Assembly (NCBI RefSeq): GCF_000261685.1
Contig: NZ_AJQE01000031.1
Span: 1 to 64,000, forward strand
Length of the DNA: 64,000 nt
Direction: 5' to 3'
Source: Bradyrhizobium genomosp. I (2014)
Lineage (GTDB): Bacteria > Pseudomonadota > Alphaproteobacteria > Rhizobiales > Xanthobacteraceae
Position 1 is the first letter of the stretch. The number at the start of each line of letters is the position of its first letter. Positions 33,364 to 43,730 of the stretch are shown in pieces. The notes beneath the pieces are model-generated. The model was not told the origin of the DNA, searched no databases, and worked only from the letters and a program-made list of their open reading frames with translations. The translations under genes and the position numbers were made by a program.

Positions 33364-34212
33364 TCACTGCGGCAGCAACCCGAGCCGCTTGGCGATGATG
33401 CGGTCGAGTGTCCGCTTCGGCAGCAGGGCTGCGATCACGTGGCGCATCGGGTCCGGCGTGATCTGATAGCGCACCTTGGGGCTTGCCGCGGTCAGCGCCT
33501 CGAACACGATTTCGGCAATGCGCTCGGCCGGCAGCCCCTTCGCGCCGAGCTCCGTCATGAAGGCCATCACCTTGTTGAGCGCCGGCAGATAGGGCGAGTT
33601 CTTGTAGACGGACAGATCGATCTGTTCGGCCTTGCTCCAGATCGGCGTCTTCACCGCGCCGGGGGCGACGATGATGACGTCGATGCCGAACAGCATCAGC
33701 TCGCGGCGCAGGCTTTCCGACAGTCCCTCGATGGCGTGCTTGGAGGTGCAGTAGGGTGCCGACAGCGGATTGCCGTTCTTGCCCGCAACCGAGCTCATCA
33801 TCACGATCCGACCCTTCGGTCCCTTCAACGACGGATCGGCGCCGAGCAGCGGCCCGAACACCTGTGTCGCGATGACGGGGCCGATGACGTTGATGTCCAT
33901 CTGGCGGCGGAAATCATCGGCCGACAATTCGAGCACGGGACCGGCGACCGCGATGCCTGCATTGTTGACAAGGCCTGCCAGCGTCTCGCCGCCCAGTGCT
34001 TCGCGGACTGTTCGCCCGGCAGCAAGGACTGCGGCCTCGTCGGTGACGTCGAACAGGAGCGGGGTGAAATTGGCGCCGAACTCACCCTGGAGCCGGTCGG
34101 CGTCCGCCTGCTTTCGGACGCTACCGAAGACGCGATAGCCGCGCGCGACCAGAAACTTCGCAATGGCCCAGCCGATACCGGTGGACGCACCGGTGACGAC
34201 GACAGATCGCAT
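33364..34212 (-). CDS. short-chain dehydrogenase/reductase
   Basis: A 282-residue classical SDR. It has the cofactor loop VVTGASTGIGWAIA near residue 5, the NNAG motif at GLVNNAGIAVAG, catalytic Ser in MMSSVAGKNGNPLS and the YxxxK pair in APYCTSKHAIEG. Arg33 after the second strand (GSVRKQ) suggests NADP(H) preference. The substrate is unknown; long-chain or steroid-like alcohol reductases of this group share the extended C terminus. It appears monocistronic, 358 bases upstream of the membrane transferase. That gap holds the PhoB-like box and otherwise nothing I recognise. Confidence 0.9.
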   Translation of the reverse strand: MRSVVVTGASTGIGWAIAKFLVARGYRVFGSVRKQADADRLQGEFGANFTPLLFDVTDEAAVLAAGRTVREALGGETLAGLVNNAGIAVAGPVLELSADDFRRQMDINVIGPVIATQVFGPLLGADPSLKGPKGRIVMMSSVAGKNGNPLSAPYCTSKHAIEGLSESLRRELMLFGIDVIIVAPGAVKTPIWSKAEQIDLSVYKNSPYLPALNKVMAFMTELGAKGLPAERIAEIVFEALTAASPKVRYQITPDPMRHVIAALLPKRTLDRIIAKRLGLLPQ

Positions 34213-34706
34213 GGTCCTCTCTCCAAGAGTTCCCCCGCAAGATCATGTGGGAGCGAAGGTGCCGGGTACGCAATGGCGTGTGATCGCGATGAGATGGACG
34301 CGAGATGAGAATACGGATGAAGAGCCGAATCCTTAGCCCTGAAGACGCAGACGTTTTTGGTGTTCTGAAGGTCGCCAAAAAATCCGAGAAACCACGCGAT
34401 TTCAAGAATGTGATTTAAATGTCAGTTCTTCGCATTCAGGCCGGCGCCGTCGGCCCGCGAAGAATTTGAATGAAGCGGCAATGCTTCGCGCGGGATGGAA
34501 AGTACGAGATCGCCGTTTGCGATCTCGCTCGACAGTAGCCGCGAAGATTTAAAATTTGGTTTGGCGAGCGAAGCTTATGTTCACTCGTGTCCCGGACGAA
34601 GCGCGGCGCGTAAGCGATACGCCGCAGAGCCGGGATCCAGGAAACGCAATGTCCCCCGGATCGGCAGCGCACCACGGCATGATGCGCTGCGTCCGGGAGC
34701 GACGAC
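34213..34706. repeat. intergenic region with hairpin and repeat, no gene
   Basis: 494 bases between SDR and ilvC with no convincing coding frame. It contains a perfect hairpin CGAGATCGC-N5-GCGATCTCG (34505-34527), placed about 180 bases after the ilvC stop (minus strand) and possibly a terminator. It also contains an imperfect GC-rich inverted repeat at about 34588-34698 (GTCCCGGACGAAGCGC / GCGCTGCGTCCGGGA). I recall similar dispersed elements in Bradyrhizobium. The stretch 34370-34420 is unusually AT-rich. Confidence 0.55.
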
Positions 34707-35816
<1,110 letters not shown>

Positions 35817-35832
35817 TCAGCCCTGAGGGAAA

Positions 35833-35880
35833 CCCGTTTCTGCATGGAAATCCGCGACATCATGCATCCATGAAAACGGG
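35833..35880. repeat. imperfect inverted repeat at the lysE 3' end
   Basis: CCCGTTTCTGCATGGA (35833-35848) pairs with TCCATGAAAACGGG (35867-35880). The right arm lies in the last codons of the LysE-type gene, whose stop is at 35860. It could end that transcript before ilvC. Confidence 0.45.
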
Positions 35881-36462
35881 GTAGAGGGAGGCGAGCAGCA
35901 GGCCCGCCATCAGGATATTGAAGACGCGGACCAGGCGCTCGGAAGTCAGGACCGGGCGCAGCGCGGTGCCGAACAGAGCCCAGACCACGGTCGAGACCGT
36001 ACCGACGATGAGGCTGATCGCGGTCTGGACGGCGATGTTGAGCGGGAATTGGGCAATCGCCGCGTAGGCGGTGATGGTGCCGATGACGATCACCCAGCCC
36101 TTGGCATTGATCCACTGGAACATGGCCGCGCCCCAGAAGGTCATCGGGCCGCGGGCACTCTCCGTGCCCGGCTTGGCCGGACCGGACATGGCGATCACGG
36201 CGGCAAGGTAAATGAGGTAGGCAGCGCCGGCATATTTCAGGATGGTCTGGAGGATCGGATAGGCCATGAACACGGTGCCGAGCCCGAGGCCGACCGCCGC
36301 GACCATGAAGGCGAAGCCGATGGTGATGCCGGCGATATGGGGAATGGTGCGGCGGAAGCCGTAGGTCAGCCCTGACGACAGCAGCATGATGTTGTTCGGC
36401 CCCGGGGTGAAGAACATCACGAGGGCGAAGATGATGAAGGCATAGAGCAGCGATTGCGACAT
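35860..36462 (-). CDS. LysE/RhtB-family amino acid exporter
   Basis: A 200-residue inner-membrane protein with six predicted helices. The family signature near the N terminus is VMFFTPGPNNIMLLSSGLTYGFRRTIPHIAG, with PGPNN fully conserved. Members export basic amino acids, homoserine or threonine; the substrate here is not determinable. The ATG at 36462 has GAGGTGAG about 4 bases upstream, so I use it rather than the GTG at 36468. It begins 7 bases after the stop of the EamA exporter gene, making a two-gene exporter operon next to branched-chain amino acid genes. Confidence 0.92.
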   Translation of the reverse strand: MSQSLLYAFIIFALVMFFTPGPNNIMLLSSGLTYGFRRTIPHIAGITIGFAFMVAAVGLGLGTVFMAYPILQTILKYAGAAYLIYLAAVIAMSGPAKPGTESARGPMTFWGAAMFQWINAKGWVIVIGTITAYAAIAQFPLNIAVQTAISLIVGTVSTVVWALFGTALRPVLTSERLVRVFNILMAGLLLASLYPVFMDA

Positions 36463-36469
36463 GCTCACC

Positions 36470-37345
36470 TCACGCCGTCTTCGGCGAGACTTGAGGGCGC
36501 CTCGCCAGCACCATCACGGCGATACCGCCGACCACGGTCAGCATGCCGGCCAGGCGCAACGGTCCGAAGCGCTCTCCGAACACGATGCTGGAGGCGGCCG
36601 AGCCGACGAACGGCACCAGCAGCGCGAACGGCACCACCTGCGCGGCCGGATAGTCGCGCAGCAGGCGGCCCCACAGCCAATAGGCGATGCTGGTGGAAAT
36701 GCCGCCGAGCATCAGCATGCAGAGCGCCGACGCCAGCGATATGTGGGTCAGCGACGTCCAGGTCGCCGCCGGGCCATTGGCGATCAGCGCCAGCACGAAC
36801 AGCGGCACCGCCGAGGCGAGACATAGCCATGCGAACAGGTCGAACATCGGCGCACCGCGGGCGCCACGGAGCAGGAGGTTGCCCACGGCGAAGCTGAGCG
36901 GCGAGATCATCAGCACCGCGAAGGCCGCGACGCTGAAATCATAGCCGACGGTGCCGCAGATCATCAGCAGGCCCGCCGCGGCAAAAACGATACCCAGCGT
37001 CTGCAGCCGTGTCGGCCGCTCACCGAACGCGAGCGCGGCAAAACCGATGGTGAACAGCGCCTGGCTTTGCACCACGACGGACGTCAATCCCACCGGAACG
37101 CCATGCGCGATGCCATAGGCCTGGCTCAGGAACTGACCCAGGAACAGCGTGGAGCTGATCGCGATCAGCAGCGACCAGGCGATCTTCGGCTTGCGAATGA
37201 ACAGGCAGGGCACTGCGGCAATGGTGAAGCGTAGCGCCGTCATCAGCTCCGGCGACAGCTCGTCGAGCGCAATCCGGCTCGCCACGAAGGCAAGCCCCCA
37301 GATGATCGCCACCAGGACGGCGATGAGGATGTCGGCAGGCTTCAT
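36470..37345 (-). CDS. EamA-family (DMT) transporter
   Basis: A 291-residue inner-membrane protein with ten helices in two EamA repeats. The first begins ADILIAVLVAIIWGLAFVASRIA and the second APMFDLFAWLCLASAVPLFVLAL. Members (YdeD/RhaT/RhtA-like) export amino acids and other metabolites. The frame is open upstream to 37465 through repeat sequence; MKPADIL at 37345 is the natural start. It is cotranscribed with the LysE-type exporter that follows. Confidence 0.9.
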   Translation of the reverse strand: MKPADILIAVLVAIIWGLAFVASRIALDELSPELMTALRFTIAAVPCLFIRKPKIAWSLLIAISSTLFLGQFLSQAYGIAHGVPVGLTSVVVQSQALFTIGFAALAFGERPTRLQTLGIVFAAAGLLMICGTVGYDFSVAAFAVLMISPLSFAVGNLLLRGARGAPMFDLFAWLCLASAVPLFVLALIANGPAATWTSLTHISLASALCMLMLGGISTSIAYWLWGRLLRDYPAAQVVPFALLVPFVGSAASSIVFGERFGPLRLAGMLTVVGGIAVMVLARRPQVSPKTA

Positions 37346-37359
37346 TCCAAACTCCCTAA

Positions 37360-37471
37360 CCTCTCCCGCTTGCAGGAGAGGTCGCGCCGAAGGCGCGGCT
37401 GAGGGCTTTCTCCTCTTGGAGGTTCTCGCTTGTGGAGATACCCTCTCCCCGACCCTCCCCCGCATGCGGGG
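37360..37471. repeat. cluster of palindromic intergenic repeats
   Basis: Three hairpins lie in a row: CCTCTCC-N8-GGAGAGG (37360-37381), GCGCCGAAGGCGC (37384-37396) and CCCCGCATGCGGGG (37458-37471). The first is related to the element at 23722. They sit between the methyltransferase stop (37516, minus strand) and the EamA gene start (37345), in a position to separate the transcripts. Confidence 0.65.
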
Positions 37472-37515
37472 AAGGGGGCGCAGCGACGTCGTCGTTGCAG
37501 CTTGCTCTCACGGCT

Positions 37516-38211
37516 CTAGCCTTGCTTGCCGGCTTTCGGTTTTCGCAGCAGATAGGTGCCGTGCATGGGGGCGTGGTAATCGGCCGAAACCAGCGTGAAG
37601 CCGACGTCGGTCAGCATCCGCTCCATCACCCAGCCGAAGGTGGAGTATTCGTCGCGCATATGCGTCACCACGCTCTCCCGCGCGAAATCGTGGTTCTTGA
37701 TCTGGAAGTCGGCCCATTGGTCGACGTCGCGCTCGATCGCGTCAGGCATCGCTGTGTAGACGATGTCGCGCAGATAAAAGCTCGCACCCGGCTTCAGTGC
37801 GCGATAGATCCGCGACATCGCCACCGCCTTCCAGAAATCCGGCAGATGGTGCAGCGTGAACTCGCTGACGATCAGATCGTAGGACTCGGGGCGGTAGGCG
37901 AAGCTGAGCAGGCCTGCCGACTGGGTGCGCACGGGCGCCTTGCGGTCGCGGGCGTAGATCTCGGCGAGCGCCAGCATCGCCGGCGAGATGTCGATGGCGT
38001 CGACCTCCGCGCCCATCAGCGCGGCCTCGGTCGCCAGCACGCCGTTGCCGCAGCCGATATCGGCGATACGCCAGCCGCGCTGCACACCGAGCATTTTCAG
38101 CGCGGCGCGCGCCCGCAGATCGGCATCGTCATGGTTGTCGTAGATCGACGCCACGGCGGGCTCGATCCCCATCCGGTTCCGCTCGTTGTAGTACCAGTCG
38201 CGCGCCAGCAT
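37516..38211 (-). CDS. class I SAM-dependent methyltransferase
   Basis: A 231-residue methyltransferase. Motif I is IADIGCGNGVLATEAA (residues 49-64), the acidic end of strand 2 is in VDAIDISPAMLALAE, and LIVSEFTLHHLPDFWKAVAMSRIYRALKPGASFYLRD carries motifs II-III. The best overall resemblance is to the UbiE/small-molecule group. It begins 3 bases after the ilvH stop, so it lies at the end of the ilvB operon. Why a methyltransferase is expressed with acetolactate synthase is unknown. Confidence 0.85.
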   Translation of the reverse strand: MLARDWYYNERNRMGIEPAVASIYDNHDDADLRARAALKMLGVQRGWRIADIGCGNGVLATEAALMGAEVDAIDISPAMLALAEIYARDRKAPVRTQSAGLLSFAYRPESYDLIVSEFTLHHLPDFWKAVAMSRIYRALKPGASFYLRDIVYTAMPDAIERDVDQWADFQIKNHDFARESVVTHMRDEYSTFGWVMERMLTDVGFTLVSADYHAPMHGTYLLRKPKAGKQG

Positions 38212-38214
38212 GGC

Positions 38215-38757
38215 TCACATCCCTTCAGGCCCGCGACCGATCGCGGCAACACCGGTGCGCGACACCTCGACAAGGCCGAGCGGGCGCATCAGGTCGATAA
38301 ATTGATTGATCTTGTCCGTATTGCCTGTGATCTCGAACACGAAGCTCTCGGTGGTAGCGTCGATCACGCGGGCGCGGAACGCATCCGCCAGCCTGAGCGC
38401 CTCGACCCGATGCTCGCCCTGCCCGCGCACCTTGACCATCGCCAACTCGCGCTCGATCGAACGCCTGGTCAGGGTCATGTCGACGACCCGGTAGACGGGG
38501 ATCATGCGGTCGAGCTGGTGCTTGATCTGCTCGATCACCATCGGCGTACCCGTGGTGACGATGGTGATGCGCGACAGATGCTTCTGGGCCTCGGTCTCCG
38601 AGACCGTGAGGCTCTCGATGTTGTAGCCGCGCCCCGAGAACAGGCCGATCACGCGCGCGAGCACCCCCGGCTCGTTCTGCACGAGCACCGAGAGCGTGTG
38701 CGTCTCGTTGGGATCGTGACGGTCCTCGATGAAGTAGGCGGATGCGGGCTGGTTCAT
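38215..38757 (-). CDS. ilvH: acetolactate synthase small (regulatory) subunit
   Basis: A 180-residue regulatory subunit, also called IlvN in annotations. The N-terminal ACT domain LSVLVQNEPGVLARVIGLFSG binds valine for feedback inhibition. A C-terminal ALS_ss_C domain (about 95-175) activates the large subunit. It lies 24 bases after the threonine dehydratase gene and is expressed from the attenuated ilvB promoter, so the two synthase subunits are made from one transcript but not from adjacent genes. Confidence 0.96.
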   Translation of the reverse strand: MNQPASAYFIEDRHDPNETHTLSVLVQNEPGVLARVIGLFSGRGYNIESLTVSETEAQKHLSRITIVTTGTPMVIEQIKHQLDRMIPVYRVVDMTLTRRSIERELAMVKVRGQGEHRVEALRLADAFRARVIDATTESFVFEITGNTDKINQFIDLMRPLGLVEVSRTGVAAIGRGPEGM

Positions 38758-38781
38758 TTGTCGTCCCCTCTTGTCTCTCCG

Positions 38782-39753
38782 TCACGCCATCGCTGGCGCG
38801 CCCGTCCCGACCCAACGGCGGAACAGATCGAAATCGATATTGCCGCCGGACAGTACGAGACCGACGCGCTTGCCCGACAGTTTCGTCTTCTCCTGAAGTG
38901 CCGCGGCGAGTGGGGCCGCTCCGGCGCCTTCGGCGAGATTGTGCGTGTCGGTCCAGTAGGCGCGGATCGCTGCGGCGACTTCGTCGTCGGTAACCTGCAC
39001 GATGCGCGACGCGCCCTTGCGGATCAGGGCGAACGCATCCGGGTCTGGAATGCGCGTCGCCATGCCGTCGGCGAGCGTATTGCTGGTTTCGGTCGTCACG
39101 ATCCTGCCCGCAGCAAACGAGAGCGCGTAGGACGGCGCCTCAGTCGATTGCACGCCGACGATCTCGGTCTGCCGGCCCAGCAGGTCGCGCGCCATGATGC
39201 AGCCGGAAATTCCGGAGCCCTGTCCGATCGGCACATAGAGAACGTCGAGATCCGGCGCCGTCCGGAACAGTTCGAGCGCATAGGTGGCGACGCCGAGCAC
39301 GAGATCCGGATGGAACGACGGCACCATGTGCAGGCCGGTAAACTGGGCGCGCCGCTGGGCCTCCTCGGCGGCCGCCTGAAAGTCCTCGCCATGCTCGACC
39401 AGTTCGGCACCGAACGCCTTCATCGCGCGGTTCTTCTCGACCGAATTGCCCCGCGGCACGTAGATCACGGCGGGAATGCCGTGACGAGCTGCGGCAAAGG
39501 CCAGGCTCTGGCCGTGATTGCCGCGCGTCGCCGAGATGATGCCAGGCGTGTTCGGCCGCTCGCGCTTCAGCCGTTCGAGATAGACGAGGCCGCCGCGCAC
39601 CTTGAAGGCGCCGATCGGTGTGTGGTTCTCGTGCTTGACGACGACCTCGGTCCCAAGACGTTCAGCGAGCAGCGGCCAGGCATGCGCCGGCGTCACCGGC
39701 ACCGCCTGCCCCACGATCGCGTGTGCGCGCTCGAGCTCGTTCAGGTCGAACAT
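38782..39753 (-). CDS. PLP-dependent threonine dehydratase-like enzyme
   Basis: A 323-residue fold-type II PLP enzyme without a C-terminal regulatory ACT domain. The PLP lysine is Lys51 in GAFKVRGGLVYLER. The substrate loop is SATRGNHGQSLAFAA, the phosphate-binding glycine loop is VPIGQGSGISGCIM, and LVLSGGNIDFDLFRRW is the C-terminal signature. Catabolic-type threonine dehydratases share this layout. It sits between ilvB and ilvH (4 and 24 base gaps), so its product 2-oxobutyrate would feed straight into the isoleucine branch of acetolactate synthase. A hydroxyectoine-type EutB or serine racemase role cannot be excluded. Confidence 0.88.
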   Translation of the reverse strand: MFDLNELERAHAIVGQAVPVTPAHAWPLLAERLGTEVVVKHENHTPIGAFKVRGGLVYLERLKRERPNTPGIISATRGNHGQSLAFAAARHGIPAVIYVPRGNSVEKNRAMKAFGAELVEHGEDFQAAAEEAQRRAQFTGLHMVPSFHPDLVLGVATYALELFRTAPDLDVLYVPIGQGSGISGCIMARDLLGRQTEIVGVQSTEAPSYALSFAAGRIVTTETSNTLADGMATRIPDPDAFALIRKGASRIVQVTDDEVAAAIRAYWTDTHNLAEGAGAAPLAAALQEKTKLSGKRVGLVLSGGNIDFDLFRRWVGTGAPAMA

Positions 39754-39757
39754 GGCC

Positions 39758-41533
39758 TCACACCAGCGCCTTGCCGCCGGCGAATGCCTTGGCCGTCGCT
39801 TCGTCGTTGGCCTGCTCCGGCAGCAGCATCTCGTTGTGCGCCTTGCCGGAGGGGATCATCGGGAAGCAGTTTTCGAGCGCGGCGACGCGGCAGTCGAACA
39901 GCACGGGGCGCCTGACCGAGATCATTTCCTGGATCGCGCCATCGAGATCGCCCGGCTTGTGCACCTGGAGGCCGACGGCGCCGTAGGCTTCCGCCAGCTT
40001 GACGAAATCCGGCAGCGCCTCCGAGTAGGAATGCGACAGGCGGTTGCCATGCAGCAGCTGCTGCCACTGCCGCACCATGCCCATGTACTGGTTGTTCAGG
40101 ATGAAGATCTTGATCGGCAGCTCGTACTGCACGGCCGTCGACATTTCCTGCATCGTCATCTGCACCGAGGCGTCGCCCGCGATGTCGATGACGAGACTGT
40201 CGGGATGGGCAACCTGCACGCCGACCGCGGCCGGCAGGCCGTAGCCCATGGTGCCGAGACCGCCGGACGTCATCCAGCGATGCGGCTCCTCGAAGCCGTA
40301 GAACTGCGCCGCCCACATCTGATGCTGGCCGACCTCGGTCGTGATGTACGTATCCTTGCCGCGCGTCGCCTCGAACAGGCTCTGGATCGCGTGCTGCGGC
40401 AGGATAACGTCGTTGCTCTTCTTGTAGTAGAGCGAGTTGCGGGCGCGCCATTGCGCGATCTGCTGCCACCAAGACTTGATGTCGGGCTTCTTCGCCTCCG
40501 CCTTGAACACCTGGAGAATGTCGCCGAGGATGTTGCCGCAATCGCCGATGATCGGCACGTCGACCCGGATGTTCTTGTTGATCGAGGACGGATCGATGTC
40601 GATGTGGATCTTCTTCGAGCCCGGGGAGAACGCATCGACGCGGCCGGTGATGCGATCGTCGAAGCGCGCGCCGACGCACAGCATGACGTCGCAATCATGC
40701 ATGGTCATGTTGGCTTCGTAGGTGCCGTGCATGCCGAGCATGCCGAGCCAGTTCTTGCCTGACGCCGGATACGCACCGAGGCCCATCAGGGTGGAGGTGA
40801 TCGGAAAACCGGTGACCTCGACCAGTTCGCGCAGCAGCTTGGTGGCTTCAGGACCGGAATTGATGACGCCGCCGCCGCTGTAGATCACCGGGCGCTTGGC
40901 GCTCGCGAGCAGCGCCACGGCCTTGCGGATCTGCGTCGCATCGCCCTTCACGCGCGGCGCATAGGAGCGGTGCACGTCGGACTTGCGCGGCGGATGATAG
41001 GTGCCGGTCGCGAACTGCACGTCCTTGGGAACGTCGACCAGCACCGGGCCGGGACGGCCGGAGGTCGCGACATAGAAGGCTTCGTGCAGCACCTTGGCCA
41101 GATCGTTGACGTCGCGCACCAGCCAGTTGTGCTTGGTGCAGGGACGCGTGATGCCGACGGTGTCGCATTCCTGGAAGGCATCGTTGCCGATCAGATGCGT
41201 CGGCACCTGGCCGGAGATGCAGACCAGCGGGATCGAGTCCATCAGCGCATCGGTGAGTGGCGTCACCATGTTGGTGGCGCCGGGGCCGGAGGTCACCAGC
41301 GCGACGCCCGGCTTGCCGGTCGAACGCGCATAGCCTTCGGCGGCGTGGCCCGCGCCCTGCTCGTGGCGGACCAGGACGTGCTGGACCTCGCTCTGCTGGA
41401 AGATCTCGTCGTAGATCGGAAGCACCGCGCCGCCGGGATAGCCGAAGATGTCGGTCACGCCGTGATCGATGAGCGCGCGGACGATCATTGCGGCGCCGGT
41501 CATCTGGTTCGGATCGTGGCTCTTGTCGCTCAT
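39758..41533 (-). CDS. ilvB: acetolactate synthase large (catalytic) subunit
   Basis: A 591-residue ThDP-, FAD- and Mg-dependent enzyme that makes acetolactate or acetohydroxybutyrate; anabolic type, also annotated ilvI. The catalytic Glu is in VRHEQGAGHAAEGYAR. The FAD/beta domain centre is VLLASAKRPVIYSGGG. The ThDP motif runs from IAGDASVQMTMQEM to FILNNQYMGMVRQWQ. The ATG at 41533 (MSDKSHDP) fits the family start, while the longer frame runs through the attenuator. It is preceded by a leader peptide and terminator and is first in the operon with threonine dehydratase, ilvH and a methyltransferase. Confidence 0.97.
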   Translation of the reverse strand: MSDKSHDPNQMTGAAMIVRALIDHGVTDIFGYPGGAVLPIYDEIFQQSEVQHVLVRHEQGAGHAAEGYARSTGKPGVALVTSGPGATNMVTPLTDALMDSIPLVCISGQVPTHLIGNDAFQECDTVGITRPCTKHNWLVRDVNDLAKVLHEAFYVATSGRPGPVLVDVPKDVQFATGTYHPPRKSDVHRSYAPRVKGDATQIRKAVALLASAKRPVIYSGGGVINSGPEATKLLRELVEVTGFPITSTLMGLGAYPASGKNWLGMLGMHGTYEANMTMHDCDVMLCVGARFDDRITGRVDAFSPGSKKIHIDIDPSSINKNIRVDVPIIGDCGNILGDILQVFKAEAKKPDIKSWWQQIAQWRARNSLYYKKSNDVILPQHAIQSLFEATRGKDTYITTEVGQHQMWAAQFYGFEEPHRWMTSGGLGTMGYGLPAAVGVQVAHPDSLVIDIAGDASVQMTMQEMSTAVQYELPIKIFILNNQYMGMVRQWQQLLHGNRLSHSYSEALPDFVKLAEAYGAVGLQVHKPGDLDGAIQEMISVRRPVLFDCRVAALENCFPMIPSGKAHNEMLLPEQANDEATAKAFAGGKALV

Positions 41534-41590
41534 TGGCTTGCTCCGGATGCGCTGTTGGCAGCGGCTTCGTTCGTGTCGGGTTCGGGAAAT

Positions 41591-41613
41591 AAAAAAGGCC
41601 CCGAAGAGGGCCC
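41591..41613 (-). terminator. ilvB attenuator terminator
   Basis: On the minus strand GGGCCCTCTTCGGGGCC forms a stem of five GC pairs plus a closing U-G pair with a 4-base loop. It is followed directly by six T residues and ATTT. It lies between the leader peptide stop (41643) and the ilvB start (41533), the standard place for an attenuator. Confidence 0.88.
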
Positions 41614-41615
41614 AT

Positions 41616-41664
41616 GCACACCGCCTGTCTTGTGGATGGCAGCTAGCCACCCCCGGCGGTGTGC
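41616..41664 (-). promoter_or_regulatory. ilvB leader RNA stem upstream of the terminator
   Basis: GCACACCGCC (41616-41625) and GGCGGTGTGC (41655-41664) are perfect 10-base complements. The 5' arm of the RNA overlaps codons 15-18 of the leader peptide, so ribosome position would decide whether this stem forms. An inner dyad around GGUGGCUAGCUGCCAUCC strengthens it. The exact antiterminator pairing is not resolved by eye. Confidence 0.7.
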
Positions 41665-41708
41665 CTGGGTACGACGGCGATAAGGAGTTTGGCAATAATG
41701 TTACGCAT
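41643..41708 (-). CDS. ilvB leader peptide (attenuation)
   Basis: A 21-codon open frame beginning MRNIIAKLLIAVV and ending PRHTAGGG before a TAG stop. Residues 4-13 contain three Ile, two Leu and two Val, seven of ten positions, which is the hallmark of a branched-chain amino acid control peptide. It lies about 26 bases after the predicted transcription start and 30 bases before the intrinsic terminator. Shortage of charged Ile, Leu or Val tRNA should stall the ribosome here and allow read-through into ilvB. The ribosome site is weak (GGGAAG about 14 bases upstream). Confidence 0.85.
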   Translation of the reverse strand: MRNIIAKLLIAVVPRHTAGGG

Positions 41709-41740
41709 GGCGGGCGCTCGGCTTCCCAAAGGTTGCGCGA

Positions 41741-41768
41741 AACATAGCGGCCAAAGCCCGGATGTCAA
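41741..41768 (-). promoter_or_regulatory. sigma70-type promoter of the ilvB operon
   Basis: On the minus strand TTGACA (41768-41763), a 16-base spacer and TATGTT (41746-41741) form a near-consensus promoter. The predicted start is near 41734, giving a short leader before the regulatory peptide at 41708. Confidence 0.75.
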
Positions 41769-41862
41769 GGCAATGCGGCCGTTCCCGCGCGATTTTGGCA
41801 GTGTAGCGGTGTTCCCGTGGTTCGGCGAGAGGTAAATTCCGGGAACCGCGCACAAAAGCGCG

Positions 41863-42801
41863 TCAACCCGGGCCCGCCGCATTCACGATCGCCGCAAGCG
41901 ATCCCCTTGCCTCGTCCGCCCTCACCCATTCGAAATCCGGCAATTGGTGCCGGAACCAGGTGAATTGCCGCTTGGCGTAATGGCGGGTGTCGGCGCGCCC
42001 AATGCTGGCGGCTTCCTCCAGGCTGAGCTCGCCGCGCAGATGGCGCATCAAGGCCGGCACGCCATGGGCTTTCATCGCCGGCAGCAGCGGATCGAGGTGT
42101 CTCGCAGCGAGCCGCTCGACTTCCCTCAACGCGCCGGCTCCCAACATGGCGTCGAAGCGGGCATCGATGCGGGCATAGAGCTCGTCCCGTTCGGGCGCGA
42201 GAAACACCGCGCGAAAACTGTCCTTCGGCAGCAGCGGTGGCTGCCCCTCCCGGTGCCAGTCGAGCAGCGAACGCCCGGTTGCCTCGATCACCTCGAGCGC
42301 GCGCGCAATCCGCGTGCGGTCGCGCAGGTTCAATCGCTCCGCCGCACCGGGGTCACGGCGCGCAAGTTCCGCGTGCAAGGCCTCGACGCCGTTGCGCTCC
42401 AGCCGCGCGCGCACATCGTCGCGCACCTCGGCAGGGATTGGCGGCACCACGGAGAGGCCGACCGTCAGCGCCTTGAAATAGAGCCCGGTGCCGCCGATGA
42501 AAATCGGCAGACGGCCTCGAGCCCTTGCTTCATCGAGCGCCTTCGCCGCGTCGCCGACCCAGACACCGGTCGAAAAATTCACGGACGCATCGACATGGCC
42601 ATAGAGACGATGCGGCACGAGCGCCTCCTCCGCCCCAGTTGGCCGTGCCGTGATGATGCGGAGGTCGCGGTAGACCTGCATGGAATCGGCATTGATGACG
42701 GTACCACCGGTGGCGCGTGCAAGCTCGAGAGCCAGCGCCGACTTGCCGCTGGCGGTCGGGCCTGCGATAAGCACGGCCTTGCTTGAACGCTCCTCGCTCA
42801 C
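41863..42801 (-). CDS. miaA: tRNA dimethylallyltransferase
   Basis: Adds the dimethylallyl group to N6 of A37 in tRNAs that read U-starting codons. It has 312 residues from a GTG start. The P-loop is [16 protein letters not shown] (residues 13-28). The substrate-binding stretches are [32 protein letters not shown] and [15 protein letters not shown]. The GTG at 42801 has GAGG 5 bases upstream, and upstream codons in the open frame are not family-like. It is divergent from serB with only 11 bases between the two start codons. Confidence 0.95.
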   Translation of the reverse strand: MSEERSSKAVLIAGPTASGKSALALELARATGGTVINADSMQVYRDLRIITARPTGAEEALVPHRLYGHVDASVNFSTGVWVGDAAKALDEARARGRLPIFIGGTGLYFKALTVGLSVVPPIPAEVRDDVRARLERNGVEALHAELARRDPGAAERLNLRDRTRIARALEVIEATGRSLLDWHREGQPPLLPKDSFRAVFLAPERDELYARIDARFDAMLGAGALREVERLAARHLDPLLPAMKAHGVPALMRHLRGELSLEEAASIGRADTRHYAKRQFTWFRHQLPDFEWVRADEARGSLAAIVNAAGPG

Positions 42802-42812
42802 GAAAACCTCAA

Positions 42813-43718
<906 letters not shown>

Positions 43719-43730
43719 ATTTTTCTCTCC

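Noticed and set aside
37432..39915. 827-codon plus-strand open frame
   Set aside because: It lies opposite the methyltransferase, ilvH and threonine dehydratase genes, which have clear family motifs. High-GC codon use creates long antisense frames; the product has no recognisable pattern.
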